Counted from the first letter of the stretch, positions 50,326-59,132 are shown. The stretch is DNA of 64,000 nucleotides from Kineosporia babensis (GCF_021129305.1 NZ_JAJOMB010000016.1:168333-232332), one strand, 5' to 3'. Numbers and translations: made by a program. Notes: generated by a model not told the origin, from the letters alone.

Positions 50326-51528
50326 GTGTCCGGGGACGATCCGCTGCGCTCGACGGCCTTCCGCTGGTTCTTCGCCGGCCGCACGGTCTCGCTGCTGGGC
50401 AGTTTCATGTCGCCGGTCGCGATCGCCTTCGGGGTCCTGGAGCTGACCGACAGCGCCGCCTGGCTGTCCGCCGTCACTACGTCCGTCCTGATCCCGATGG
50501 TCGCCACCATGCTGCTCGGCGGTGGTATCGCCGACCGCTACCGCCGCGACACCATCCTCACCCGGGCCAGTCTCGGTTCCGGCCTGGCCCAGGCCGGGAT
50601 CGCCGTCCTGCTGTTCACCCACCAGCATCCGGCGCTGATCCTGCCGCTCGCCGCCGTCAACGGAGTCATGCAGGGGCTGAGCACCCCGGCCCTGCGCGGC
50701 ATCCTGGCCAACCTGGCCCGCGGGCCGGGCCTGCAGCAGGCCAGTTCCCTGCTCGCCTCGGCCCGTAACCTCGGGCGCATCGTCGGGCCGGCAACCGCCG
50801 GAGTCCTGACGGCATCCGTGGGCGCCGGATGGGCGGTCGCGATCGATGCCGCCTCGTTCCTCCTGGCGGCCGCCTGCTTTGCCCGCGTCGCACTGCCAGG
50901 CCTGAGCAATCGCACCACCACGAGCATGGCCGATGAGCTACGCGAAGGGTGGCACTACTTCCACTCCCACACCTGGATCTGGGCGGTGACTCTGGCCTTC
51001 GCCGTCTTCAACGCCACCAACCGCGGCTTCTGGCTGATCCTCGGACCGGTGATCGCGCAGGACACGTTCGGTGCCGGCGGCTGGGGACTGGTGCTCAGCG
51101 CGCAGGGCGTCGGGGCCCTGAGCGCCACCGTCGTCCTGGTGCGCGTGCCGATGATGCGCCGGCCGATGGGCACAGCCCTGTCCGCGATGGCCCTGGCCGC
51201 GCTGCCGCTGATCCTGCTCGGAGCCGGGGCGGGTCTCTGGGCGCTGGTCGCCGCTTCGTTCCTGGCCGGAATCGCCGTCGACTTCTTCACCGTGGTCTGG
51301 GAAACCGTCAACAACACCCTCATCCCCGAGCACCTGCTCTCCCGGGTCGGCGCGCACGACGAGTTCTGGTCCACCATGTCCTTCCCCGCCGGTCAGCTGA
51401 GCGCACCGCTCCTGGCCGCGTTGTTCGGGGCGCCGGGCGTCGCGTTGTGCGGCGGGCTGGTGGCGGCGAGCGTCATGCTGGTGACCTCGCGGGTGCCTTC
51501 CCTGCGCCGCATCGAACTCCGCCCCTAG
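50326..51528 (+). CDS. MFS transporter (enterobactin-exporter-like)
   Basis: This 400-residue major facilitator has about 12 helices. It begins MSGDDPLRSTAFRWFFAGRTVSLLGSF, has motif A-like GGGIADRYRRDTIL in loop 2-3, and STPALRGILANLARGPGLQQASSLL in the fourth-helix region typical of MFS_3 members. Start is GTG 50326. It is separate from its neighbours and its substrate is unknown. Confidence 0.88.
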   Translation: MSGDDPLRSTAFRWFFAGRTVSLLGSFMSPVAIAFGVLELTDSAAWLSAVTTSVLIPMVATMLLGGGIADRYRRDTILTRASLGSGLAQAGIAVLLFTHQHPALILPLAAVNGVMQGLSTPALRGILANLARGPGLQQASSLLASARNLGRIVGPATAGVLTASVGAGWAVAIDAASFLLAAACFARVALPGLSNRTTTSMADELREGWHYFHSHTWIWAVTLAFAVFNATNRGFWLILGPVIAQDTFGAGGWGLVLSAQGVGALSATVVLVRVPMMRRPMGTALSAMALAALPLILLGAGAGLWALVAASFLAGIAVDFFTVVWETVNNTLIPEHLLSRVGAHDEFWSTMSFPAGQLSAPLLAALFGAPGVALCGGLVAASVMLVTSRVPSLRRIELRP

Positions 51529-51598
51529 CCGCCCAGCCGCCCGCCGACGTCCTCAGGTCATACTTTCTCCAGTCCGGCACCTCACGGAGGAGACCTCG

Positions 51599-51940
51599 AT
51601 GACCGAAACCCCTGAACCCGAGTACGGCTCGCCCGAAGCCGCCGGTCAGCCTCAGCGCCACGAGCGGTTGCCGAAGTCGCACCGTTCCCTGGCTTCCTTC
51701 GCCTCGGCCAATTCGGCGCTGTCGGTGTTCAGCTGGTTGTCGTTAGCGGGCAGCTTCAGCGCGGCGTCGCTGTTCAGCGTCACGTCCGTGGCCAGTGTCG
51801 GCAGCCTTGCGTCGGCCTTCTCGGTCGGCTCGGTGCTGTCCATCGGCTCGGTCGGCTCGGTCCTGTCGATCGGCAGTGTGGGCGGCGCCGGCGAGATCTA
51901 CGGGTTACCGGTGGCGGAATGGGTCGCGCGCACGATGTGA
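51599..51940 (+). CDS. Small Ser/Gly/Val/Leu repeat protein
   Basis: This 113-residue protein has a polar N-terminal third (MTETPEPEYGSPEAAGQPQR) followed by a low-complexity repeat region (residues 30-95) of S-x-x-S and GSVLSIGSV units. The nine-residue unit GSVLSIGSV occurs twice in tandem (27-base DNA repeat). A strong ribosome site GGAGGAG precedes the ATG. The hydrophobic-serine periodicity suggests a beta-helix or a membrane/surface-associated stack. It is convergent with a secreted HNH nuclease gene, with only 1 base between the stops. I recognise no named family. Confidence 0.6.
   Translation: MTETPEPEYGSPEAAGQPQRHERLPKSHRSLASFASANSALSVFSWLSLAGSFSAASLFSVTSVASVGSLASAFSVGSVLSIGSVGSVLSIGSVGGAGEIYGLPVAEWVARTM
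51827..51880 (+). repeat. Tandem 27-base repeat, two units
   Basis: Two adjacent 27-base units (51827-51853 and 51854-51880) encode GSVLSIGSV twice. The second unit differs at a few third positions. It lies inside the Ser/Gly/Val repeat protein gene. Confidence 0.7.
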
Positions 51941-51941
51941 A

Positions 51942-52637
51942 TCACTTGCCCCGGGCCGGGAGCTTCATCTTCAGCCGCCCGCAGTCCCCGGCCAGCAGCT
52001 TCGTCAGCGCCCGCTTCTCGGCGGTGTCGATGCTCAGGCCCCACCGGTACTTGATCGCCACCCACTGCCGGGCGTACGTGCAGCGGTTCTTGGCGGGCAG
52101 CCACTCGGCCGGGTCCTGATCGCCCTTGTCCTGGTTGACGCTGCGAGTGACCGGCTTGAGTGTCCAGACGTAGCCGAGGTCGTTGGCGTAGTTCAGGCGC
52201 TTGCCCTTCTTCCACTTCGCGGCGCCGGACTTCCAGGCCTCGCTGAGCGCCACCACGTGGTCGATCTCCAGCTTCTGTGCGTCGGTCCAGGTACGGCCGT
52301 CGTACGGGGACGTCCACTTGCCGGTGCGCACAGCGCACTTCCTGGCCGAATAGAAGGTGACCCTGACCTTGGAGTCTCGCTGCATGACCTCGGAGCGGGT
52401 GTCCTGGCAGTCCCTGTCCACGTCGCGCCATTCTTCGCCGAACTTCGCGCGCTGGTAGTCACCCCGGTGCTCGGGCTGCACCTTGAGCTTGCCCAGCAAC
52501 GCCTTGCCCGTGGTGGTGCGAGCCGCAGCCGTCTGAAGCGCCTGCGGTTCGGCACTCGCCCGAGCCGGGCCCGTACCGATCGACGAGGCAAGCAGAACGG
52601 CCGCCAGGCCAAGGACGACGGAAGCGCGACGATGCAT
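51942..52637 (-). CDS. Secreted HNH endonuclease-family protein (DUF1524)
   Basis: This 231-residue protein has a Sec signal peptide (residues 1-28, ASVVLGLAAVLLASSIGTGPARASA). A DUF1524/HNH nuclease-like domain follows, with EIDHVVALSEAWKSGAAKW (first His), ANDLGYVW, SVNQDKGDQDPAEWLPAKNRCTYARQW typical of actinobacterial secreted HNH proteins. ATG 52637 follows GGGAAGG. Export suggests action on extracellular DNA or nutrient nucleic acids. It is convergent with the repeat-protein gene and 94 bases from the EcsC gene. Confidence 0.88.
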   Translation of the reverse strand: MHRRASVVLGLAAVLLASSIGTGPARASAEPQALQTAAARTTTGKALLGKLKVQPEHRGDYQRAKFGEEWRDVDRDCQDTRSEVMQRDSKVRVTFYSARKCAVRTGKWTSPYDGRTWTDAQKLEIDHVVALSEAWKSGAAKWKKGKRLNYANDLGYVWTLKPVTRSVNQDKGDQDPAEWLPAKNRCTYARQWVAIKYRWGLSIDTAEKRALTKLLAGDCGRLKMKLPARGK

Positions 52638-52731
52638 GTGAGCACCTTCCCGGAGAACGAACAGCCCTGGCAAGGTACTCGCTCCTCCCGAAAACCAGGC
52701 CGACAGCTCGCGAGTGGCCGGACGACCCGGA

Positions 52732-53829
52732 TCAACGAAGGTCGGGGCCACCCGCATCGGTGATCTCGGCGATCACGCTGAAACCTTCTTCCGGTTCTTC
52801 CAGATCCTCGACCTCGACGACGACTTCTTCGGAATCGAGCTGCGGGTACTTCTCCAGCAGGAACCGGCGCCGGTAGGCCATGTCCGCGGCATCCACGATG
52901 CCCTCCAGCGTGGTCCAGTTCAGCGCGCCGCCGACCACGATCCCGACCGCGGGAACCGCCTTGCCCAGGCCCTTCTTGGTCAGGTTCACCCCGAAGGCGT
53001 CCGCGAACCGCACGGCGACCTGGGAAACGATCGACTCGTTGAGCTTCTCCCAGGTCTTGCCCCGTACCAGCGCCTGCGTCAGCCGCGAGACGTCGGACAT
53101 GGCAGCGGTCTTCGTTGCAGCGGTTGAGGCCGTGCCGAAGTTGACCACCGACATCACGAACAGCTTCTCGGCCGGTTCCTCAGGGTCGTAGCCGTACGTC
53201 AGCGAGACCTGACCGACACACCGGGACGCAAGCCCCAGGACGAAGGCGGCGTCGGCAATGAACGCCCCGGCGATGGCACCACCCGAGGGCGCCGCCGCTG
53301 CCCCGGCCGAAACGGCAGTGGCCAGCTCACCGCCGGAAATGACCAGGCCCGCGCCCGCTCCGGAGAGCCCGGCCATGGCCGGGTAGTACCAGCTGGCCCC
53401 TCGCCCACGCACCGCATCCACCTGCTGCAGGTCAAGCCGGCGGACGTCGGACAGCACCTCGACCTCGTGCCCCCGCTTGCGGTGCAGTTTCACCACCCGC
53501 TGCGAGGACAGACCGGCCCGGGAAACCCGCCCGACTGTCTGCCGTACCGACCGCAACGCGTTGGCGCTCCAGCCCGGCAGGGCTTCACCAGCTCCGCGAG
53601 CGCCGGCGCCGAGCTTTTGCGCACCCTTGGCTGCGATCGCCTGTCCGCGCGCAACGGTCGCCTGGGCCCGCGAGTGGTTCTCCAGATACTGGCCTGCGCG
53701 CTTGCCGATCCCCGCCGCGCCGTTGGCCACCTGCTCACCGGCGGCCCGCATGACCCGGGAAAGGGGGCGCCCCTGAAACCGCTGGATGTCGTCCCAAGCC
53801 GCGCGCTCGTACTCCGAGGGGATAGCCAC
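52732..53829 (-). CDS. EcsC family protein
   Basis: This 365-residue protein begins with YERAAWDDIQRFQGRPLSR, the hallmark N-terminus of EcsC proteins. An alanine-rich amphipathic region (about 30-95) follows, then a hydrophobic stretch around 155-205 (GLVISGGELATAVSAGAAAAPSGGAIAGAFIADAAFVLGLA in pieces). The C-terminal conserved TYGYDPEEPAEKLFVMSVVNFG also fits EcsC. The biochemical function of the family is not settled. The ATG start is in a normal context. It is probably transcribed alone. Confidence 0.85.
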   Translation of the reverse strand: MAIPSEYERAAWDDIQRFQGRPLSRVMRAAGEQVANGAAGIGKRAGQYLENHSRAQATVARGQAIAAKGAQKLGAGARGAGEALPGWSANALRSVRQTVGRVSRAGLSSQRVVKLHRKRGHEVEVLSDVRRLDLQQVDAVRGRGASWYYPAMAGLSGAGAGLVISGGELATAVSAGAAAAPSGGAIAGAFIADAAFVLGLASRCVGQVSLTYGYDPEEPAEKLFVMSVVNFGTASTAATKTAAMSDVSRLTQALVRGKTWEKLNESIVSQVAVRFADAFGVNLTKKGLGKAVPAVGIVVGGALNWTTLEGIVDAADMAYRRRFLLEKYPQLDSEEVVVEVEDLEEPEEGFSVIAEITDAGGPDLR

Positions 53830-53945
53830 ACCGCGATCCTAGAACTGACCGTGCATCTTCGAGCCCGGTATGCACCAAAAATCGCGAGTTCAGTCCCTTA
53901 AGGGTGGTGTCGATCAAACCGCAGAAGTCCGCCCGGTTCCTAGGT

Positions 53946-54938
53946 TCAGCTCGACCAGTGAGGCAGGATCTGCGCGGCGGTCAGCTGGAGGATCTCGTCG
54001 TTGGCCTCGGCCGGGAACGGCGCCAGAACCACGGACGTCGCCCCAGCATCAAGCAGCTCCTGGATCCGCTTGATGCAGTCGGCCGGGTTCCCGCACACGG
54101 TGAAGGCATCGACCCACCCCGAGGGCAGCGCCGCCTCGATCTGGGAAAGGTCCTGCAGAGCAAGGATCTCGGCCAGTTCTTCGGTGATGCCGTGCACTGC
54201 GGTCAGCGCGGTCGGCCCGAGTGCCAGCAGATAGAAGGCCAGCGCCGAACGAGCCCGGCCCCGCGCCACTTCCCGGTCCTCGTGCACGCTGAAGATCGTG
54301 AAGGTCGGCAGCTGGTGGCCCTGCGGATCCCGTCCCGCCTTCGCCGCGCCCTCCGCGATCTGCTCACGGGCGTATTGCAGGTACTCCGGCGAGGTGAGCG
54401 CGGACATGATGGTGCCGTCGGCCAGTTCTCCGGCCAGTTGCAGCGACTTCGGCCCGACCACCCCGGCGTAGAGTTCGGCCGGGCCGGGATGCGTGAGTGC
54501 GACCTGGTCGAAGTGGTACGGCCCCTCCTCGATGCTCAGCGTCTTCCCGTCCAGCAGGGCCCGGACATTCTCCAGAACGCTGCGCAGAGACTTCAGGGGC
54601 GACTTGGGGTACAGGCCCATCTGCCCGGTCCAGAACGGCACCCCGTGACCGATGCCCGCCCGTAACCGGCCCAGAAAAGCCTGGCTGAGCGTCGAGATCT
54701 CCATCGCGGTGACCGCCGGATGCCGCACCACCGCCGACACCACCCCCAGGCCCACCGGAATCTCGCGGGTGGCCTGCAGCGCGATCGCCGCGCTGGCCAC
54801 GCCGCCGAGCAGGAAATAGTCCTCCGCCAGCCAGAGTTCGCCGAAGCCGAGGTCTTCCACCGCGCGGCAGGCCCCGGCCAGCTCGGCCGGTGGGGTGCTG
54901 CCGTGGATCAGGGCGCCAACTGGGGAACGGTCGGTCAA
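53946..54938 (-). CDS. LLM-class flavin-dependent oxidoreductase (F420 or FMN)
   Basis: This protein of about 330 residues is of the bacterial luciferase-like monooxygenase family. It shows PPAELAGACRAVEDLGFGELWLAEDYF (barrel start), GLGVVSAVVRHPAVTAMEISTLSQAFLGRLRAGIGHGV and VVGPKSLQLAGELADGTIMSALTSPEYL. Such actinobacterial proteins are often F420-dependent. TTG 54938 is preferred (AAGGAAGG about 9 bases upstream); an ATG at 54968 has no ribosome site and lies beyond the expected N-terminus. Reaction unknown. Confidence 0.85.
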   Translation of the reverse strand: MTDRSPVGALIHGSTPPAELAGACRAVEDLGFGELWLAEDYFLLGGVASAAIALQATREIPVGLGVVSAVVRHPAVTAMEISTLSQAFLGRLRAGIGHGVPFWTGQMGLYPKSPLKSLRSVLENVRALLDGKTLSIEEGPYHFDQVALTHPGPAELYAGVVGPKSLQLAGELADGTIMSALTSPEYLQYAREQIAEGAAKAGRDPQGHQLPTFTIFSVHEDREVARGRARSALAFYLLALGPTALTAVHGITEELAEILALQDLSQIEAALPSGWVDAFTVCGNPADCIKRIQELLDAGATSVVLAPFPAEANDEILQLTAAQILPHWSS

Positions 54939-55052
54939 GGCCGTCGTCCTTCCTTCGCGAACCAGCATCGAAAGGACAACGATGAACCAATGGACGCTCG
55001 CGGTCGGGTCCCAGCGGGCGCTCGCCTCCCATAGCCGCACTCTTTTCCCGCA

Positions 55053-55094
55053 AAGCAGCAGCCGGCCCACCTCGTCGTGGGCCGGCTGCTGCTT
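55053..55094. terminator. Strong hairpin between secreted protein and LLM gene
   Basis: This is an 18-bp perfect stem (arm starting AAGCAGCAGCCGGCCCAC) with a 6-base loop CTCGTC. It lies 35 bases beyond the stop of the secreted-protein gene on the minus strand. It is the likely terminator of that gene. Confidence 0.75.
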
Positions 55095-55128
55095 CATCCC
55101 TGACCGGCTACCGGCCGAACGTCGTTGT

Positions 55129-56262
55129 TCAGAACGTGAGCTGGGGGAAGTCCTTCTGGGCCTGGGTGAACTGCGCCAGGTCGAACTTGCTGCCGAACGC
55201 TTCCTTCGCCTTGCCGGTCAGGTCGGTACCGGCCGCCGCGCTGGCGAACAGCACGTGCTCGCCGAGGTTGAGCTTGCTCGCGTCGCCCTGGGTGGGCAGC
55301 AGTTCGTCGGTCAGGCTGAAGTACTCGGTCAGTGCCGACAGCTCGCCGGCGCTGCCGGTGCCCGCGCTCAGTTCCGACAGCGGCAGGAACCAGTCGTTGA
55401 CCACGGCTGCGTCGGTGCCGCCGGCCTCGGTCAGCGCAGCCTTGATCCGGTCGGCGTCCTCGGTGCGGTCGGTGCTGTTGTAGAAGTCGAAGGCGCAGAA
55501 GTTCTCCCAGCCGACCTCGCCCACGCCCGGGATGGTCGGTAGCTGTGCCTGCTCGGTGACGGACTCCACCAGCTGGCCGCAGGCTTCCTTGACGATGACG
55601 TCCTGCAGCTGGGTCTGCAGACCCTCGCCGGCGCCCGCCCCGCTGTCGAGCGTGGCCCCGCTGAGCAGGTTGCCGCCGAGCGCGTCGCCGTAGACCGCGT
55701 CCACCGGGCTGCCCACGCCGGACAGGCCACCGAGCACCTCGGTGAGCAGGCCCGCGTCGAGCTTGTTCTCGTGCAGCATGAACAGGCCGGGCAGGGCAGA
55801 CGCCGAGTCGCCGCCGAACGACGTGGTGACGTGCTCGAAGACCTCGGACGCGAACGGCGTGGTCCAGGCGGTCTGGTCGGCCGGCAGCTGGCTCAGCGCG
55901 TCGTCGAAGTAGACCGCCACGTCACCGTCGCAACCGGCCTGGGTCAGCGACGTCAGCTGGCCCAGGTTGCCGAGCGAGTTCAGGGATCCCAGCGAGCCGG
56001 ACAGCAGGTCGGTCAGCTGGGCGGAGGAGCCTTCGGAGCCGACCGCGCACTCCTCGGTGCCGGTCTCGGCGGTGCTCGTGCTGCTCGGCGCGGGCGCCGT
56101 GGTCTCGGTGGTGTCGGGGGCATCGCTGCCGCCCGCCATCTGCGCGGTCGCCGGGGAGGCGACCAGGGCAGCACCGACCACGATGACCGTGGCGACCGGG
56201 ATCGTGGCATACATCCAGCGGCGGCGGGTCATCGTGTTCCACCGGGCCTTGGTGAGAGCCAT
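55129..56262 (-). CDS. Secreted or anchored hypothetical protein
   Basis: This 377-residue protein has an N-terminal signal/anchor (residues 15-40, WMYATIPVATVIVVGAALVASPATA) after a basic start, then a Thr/Ser/Pro/Glu linker (about 45-70). A large acidic domain without recognised family follows, containing several Cys (about residues 71, 110, 232, 258) that could form disulphides. No LPxTG or other sorting signal is seen. It is monocistronic with its own terminator. Function unknown. Confidence 0.75.
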   Translation of the reverse strand: MALTKARWNTMTRRRWMYATIPVATVIVVGAALVASPATAQMAGGSDAPDTTETTAPAPSSTSTAETGTEECAVGSEGSSAQLTDLLSGSLGSLNSLGNLGQLTSLTQAGCDGDVAVYFDDALSQLPADQTAWTTPFASEVFEHVTTSFGGDSASALPGLFMLHENKLDAGLLTEVLGGLSGVGSPVDAVYGDALGGNLLSGATLDSGAGAGEGLQTQLQDVIVKEACGQLVESVTEQAQLPTIPGVGEVGWENFCAFDFYNSTDRTEDADRIKAALTEAGGTDAAVVNDWFLPLSELSAGTGSAGELSALTEYFSLTDELLPTQGDASKLNLGEHVLFASAAAGTDLTGKAKEAFGSKFDLAQFTQAQKDFPQLTF

Positions 56263-56686
56263 TTCCTTGTCCTCCGATTCAGGGCTTTCACGGCGGCAGG
56301 TCGGGCCGCCGATCAGTGACGCAGCACCACCGAATCGCTGTCCCGGATATCCGGAGATCGTTTGGGCATTAAGCCGTTCCTAACGACTCTCGGCGAAGAT
56401 CCGGTGACCACCCGCCACCCGTCCGGGAAAACCACCACCGGCCAATGACATTCAAGAACAAGCGTCCAATTCAGCTTCTTCTGATCGAAAACTGTTGTCC
56501 AGCAAACCTATTCATGCCACAGAGCACCTTGAACCCGACCCGCGGCACCCCGAACGATAGTTGGATCTTCACGTTTCCCACCGGGAGCCGTTCTCCAGCC
56601 ACTAAGAAGAACTTGATCTTCGATCCCCGATCCCGGCATACGTCATCAACCCGCCGCACCGCCCTAAATCACTCCGAAAAGGCCGG
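56263..56686. other. Intergenic stretch, low-GC in its second half
   Basis: These 424 bases lie between the secreted-protein start and the alpha/beta hydrolase stop. The part from about 56440 to 56660 is visibly less GC-rich than all surrounding sequence. Short frames exist on both strands (129 codons plus, 62 codons minus) but neither has a ribosome site or a recognisable family. I call no gene; a decayed insertion is possible. Confidence 0.5.
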
Positions 56687-57619
56687 TCACAGCGCGCTCA
56701 GCACCCGGACCCGGTTCGCGAAGGCCCGCCGGCTCACCTCGATGTCCGGAGCCACCTGGTCGAAGCCATGCATCACGCCGTCGTACACCTGCAGCTCCAC
56801 CTCTACCCCCGCCGCCTTCAGTACCTCGGCGTAGGCGATGCTCTCGCCGCAGAACAGATCCAGGGTGCCGACATCGATGTACGCCGACGCCAGCCCGGAG
56901 GCATCGACGAGCCGGCCCGGAACCACCGGCGCACTCCGGGCGCCCGACCCGAGCACCGCGTCCCAGACCACCTCGTTGCCCGCGTGCGACCAGCTCGCGT
57001 AGGGCGCGATCGGCGGGTTCGGCCCGGTGCGGTCGTCCAGCATCGGATAGACCAGGATCTGCTTCTGCAGGGGCACTGCGTGTTCCCGCGCCAGGATCGC
57101 CGTGCCTGCCGCCAGCGTTCCTCCGGCGCTCTCCCCGAACACCCCGATTCGCTGCGGGTCGACGCCCAGCTCGCAAGCATGCTCGTGCAGCCAGGTCAGG
57201 GCGTTGAACACGTCCCGGACCGGCCGGTCACCGGAAACCTCTGGCACCAGGCGGTACTCGACTGACAGGAACGGCACCCCCGATCGGGCCACGTACCGGC
57301 TCACGAACGGCGCGAAGAGATCCACACTCCCGGAGACCAGCCCGCCACCGTGGGCATGCACCACCGCCGAGCCGGTCGTCTCTGCTTCTGTGGAGCTGAA
57401 CCAGACCAGACGCACCGGCACCCCATCGTCGGCAATCATGGTGAACTCCCGGCGCTCAACCTGCGGGAACACCGGAGCCAGGGCGCCGAACGTGCGAACC
57501 GCCAGATCAGAGGACGCGCGGATGGACTCCACCGTCAAAGGTCCGGTATCCGTGGGGGAATCAGAAGTGAACCGGGCCAGGACGGCGGCCAGCTCCAGGT
57601 CCAGGGGCGAGTTCGGCAT
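56687..57619 (-). CDS. Alpha/beta hydrolase, hormone-sensitive-lipase family
   Basis: This 310-residue esterase-like enzyme has oxyanion motif HAHGGGLVSGS, nucleophile elbow GESAGG (Ser), catalytic acid in the DLFCGE region and catalytic His in VMHGFDQV. The HSL (acetyl-hydrolase) pattern is clear. ATG 57619 is preferred: a promoter with MerR-type 19-bp spacing sits just before it, leaving little or no leader. It is divergent from the MerR regulator. Its natural ester is unknown. Confidence 0.92.
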   Translation of the reverse strand: MPNSPLDLELAAVLARFTSDSPTDTGPLTVESIRASSDLAVRTFGALAPVFPQVERREFTMIADDGVPVRLVWFSSTEAETTGSAVVHAHGGGLVSGSVDLFAPFVSRYVARSGVPFLSVEYRLVPEVSGDRPVRDVFNALTWLHEHACELGVDPQRIGVFGESAGGTLAAGTAILAREHAVPLQKQILVYPMLDDRTGPNPPIAPYASWSHAGNEVVWDAVLGSGARSAPVVPGRLVDASGLASAYIDVGTLDLFCGESIAYAEVLKAAGVEVELQVYDGVMHGFDQVAPDIEVSRRAFANRVRVLSAL

Positions 57620-57621
57620 GC

Positions 57622-57652
57622 AGGCTAGGCTAAAAGCTGACGTTGGCGTCAA
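57622..57652 (-). promoter_or_regulatory. MerR-type promoter of the hydrolase gene
   Basis: On the minus strand a TTGACG -35 (57647-57652) and TAGCCT -10 (57622-57627) are 19 bases apart, the long spacing used by MerR activators. A TGACG-N4-CGTCA palindrome (57638-57651) lies in the spacer and -35. Transcription would start within a few bases of the ATG at 57619, implying a leaderless or very short-leader mRNA. Confidence 0.65.
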
Positions 57653-57671
57653 GGGCAAGTGAGAGGCAGAC

Positions 57672-58046
57672 ATGATCCGCATCGGAGAGCTGGCCAGCCG
57701 CTCCGGCGTCAGCACCCGGGCCTTGCGGTACTACGAGGAACACCACCTGCTACCGGCCGAGCGCACCACCGCCGGCCAGCGACTCTACCCCGAGTCCGCG
57801 GTCGAGCGCGTGCAGATGATCCAGGGCCTGTACGCAGCCGGCCTGGCCAGCCGCAGCATCGCCGTGCTCCTGCCGTGCGTGGACAACGCCGAGGCGACCG
57901 ACGAGGCGCTGGGCCTGCTGTGGGCCGAGCGCGAGCGGATCGACCAGCAGATCCTCGACCTCGTGCAGACCCGGGCCCGCCTGGACGAGGTCATCACCCG
58001 GGCCACCGTCCCCGAGGCCTGCACCTCGGTGGCCGAACAGGCCTGA
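57672..58046 (+). CDS. MerR family regulator
   Basis: This 124-residue regulator has an N-terminal winged helix-turn-helix (IRIGELASRSGVSTRALRYYEEHHLL, residues 2-27). A dimerisation coiled coil follows (about 75-110), with a short C-terminal tail lacking a metal-binding Cys cluster. The start is ATG 57672 behind GAGAGG. It is divergent from the alpha/beta hydrolase, whose promoter has the 19-base spacing expected for MerR control. It probably responds to an organic ligand or stress signal. Confidence 0.93.
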   Translation: MIRIGELASRSGVSTRALRYYEEHHLLPAERTTAGQRLYPESAVERVQMIQGLYAAGLASRSIAVLLPCVDNAEATDEALGLLWAERERIDQQILDLVQTRARLDEVITRATVPEACTSVAEQA

Positions 58047-58061
58047 CCGAACCCGGATGAA

Positions 58062-58094
58062 GCCGCCCGGCCCACCCAAGGTGGGCCGGGCGGC
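58062..58094. terminator. Bidirectional hairpin terminator
   Basis: This is a 15-bp perfect stem (arm GCCGCCCGGCCCACC) with a CAA loop, between the convergent MerR and Gfo/Idh/MocA genes. T-rich tracts are short (CCTCTATTTAG on the right). Confidence 0.8.
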
Positions 58095-58103
58095 GTCCTC
58101 TAT

Positions 58104-59132
58104 TTAGAGCGCACCCAGCTGCTTACGCGCATCCTCGAGGATGCCGACCACCGAAACCACTTCGTCCAGCGGGTGTACCGGCGACTCCAGCCTGCCCTCG
58201 CCGATGTACCGCGCCGCCGCATCCGCCTCGTAGAACAGCGCGGCCGAGCCCTGCGGGCCGTTCGCCCCGGAGAACCGCGCGCTCTGCGCCGACGCCGGGA
58301 AACCCGGGCCCAGCGTGACCGAGAGTGCGCTCGGCGCCAGGAACGGGCCCTCGACGTCGATCCGGCCCTCGGACCCGATCACCGTGGCCCGGGTGGGCGA
58401 GGCGCTGCGCAGCGAGGTGAAGGCGACGCCCTGCGCCTTCTCGTAGGCCAGGGTCACGGTGGCCTGCTCGTCCACACCGGTCGGGGCGAGCGTGCCCACG
58501 GTGTGGATCGACGTGGGGGCGCCCAGCACCGAGGACACGAACGAGACCGGGTAGACGCCCGCATCGAGCAGCGCGCCGCCGGCCTGACCGGGCGCCCACA
58601 GCCGGTGCGAGGCGTCGAACGGCATCGGGAAACCGAAGTCGGCCGAGACCAGCCGCACCTCACCGATGTCACCGCGCTCCAGGATCTGGCGCAGTACGTC
58701 GGACTGCGGCAGGTAGCGCGTCCACATCGCCTCCATGGCGAACACCTTGGCGGCGCGCGCGGCCTCGACCACCTGCTCGGCCTCGGCCCGGGTGACCGTG
58801 ATCGGTTTCTCCACCAGCACGTGCTTGCCGGCTGCGATGGCCAGCAGCGCCAGCTTCGCGTGGCTGTCGTGCGTGGTGGCGATGTAGACGGCGTCGACCT
58901 CAGGATCGGCCAGCACCTCGTCGTAGGTGGCGGAGGAGCGAGTCACACCGTGAGCCTGGGCGAAGGCAGCCGCCCGCTCGGGACTGCTGCCCGAGGCAAC
59001 GTTCACGAAACGCTGCTGGGAGTGGCGATGGGCGGCGTCGACGAAGCTTGCGGCGATACCGCCTGGGCCCAGCAGACCCCAGCGCAGCGACGGAGCCGGG
59101 GACAGTTCACGCGGCGTCGGGAGAAAAGTCAT
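58104..59132 (-). CDS. Gfo/Idh/MocA family oxidoreductase
   Basis: This 342-residue NAD(P)-dependent sugar or polyol dehydrogenase has an N-terminal Rossmann motif WGLLGPGGIAASFVDA, AVYIATTHDSHAKLALLAIAAGKHVLVEKPIT (catalytic Lys of EKP) and the C-terminal domain with AGGALLDAGVYPVSFVSSVLG. ATG 59132 gives the normal start. It lies near a GH3 beta-glucosidase and an AraC regulator, consistent with sugar metabolism, but is in its own transcription unit. Substrate unknown. Confidence 0.93.
   Translation of the reverse strand: MTFLPTPRELSPAPSLRWGLLGPGGIAASFVDAAHRHSQQRFVNVASGSSPERAAAFAQAHGVTRSSATYDEVLADPEVDAVYIATTHDSHAKLALLAIAAGKHVLVEKPITVTRAEAEQVVEAARAAKVFAMEAMWTRYLPQSDVLRQILERGDIGEVRLVSADFGFPMPFDASHRLWAPGQAGGALLDAGVYPVSFVSSVLGAPTSIHTVGTLAPTGVDEQATVTLAYEKAQGVAFTSLRSASPTRATVIGSEGRIDVEGPFLAPSALSVTLGPGFPASAQSARFSGANGPQGSAALFYEADAAARYIGEGRLESPVHPLDEVVSVVGILEDARKQLGAL

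Noticed and set aside
56445..56834. 129-codon plus-strand frame in the low-GC island
   Set aside because: No ribosome site or recognisable family, and the second half overlaps the hydrolase gene antisense. A 62-codon minus-strand frame (56471-56659) was rejected for the same reasons.
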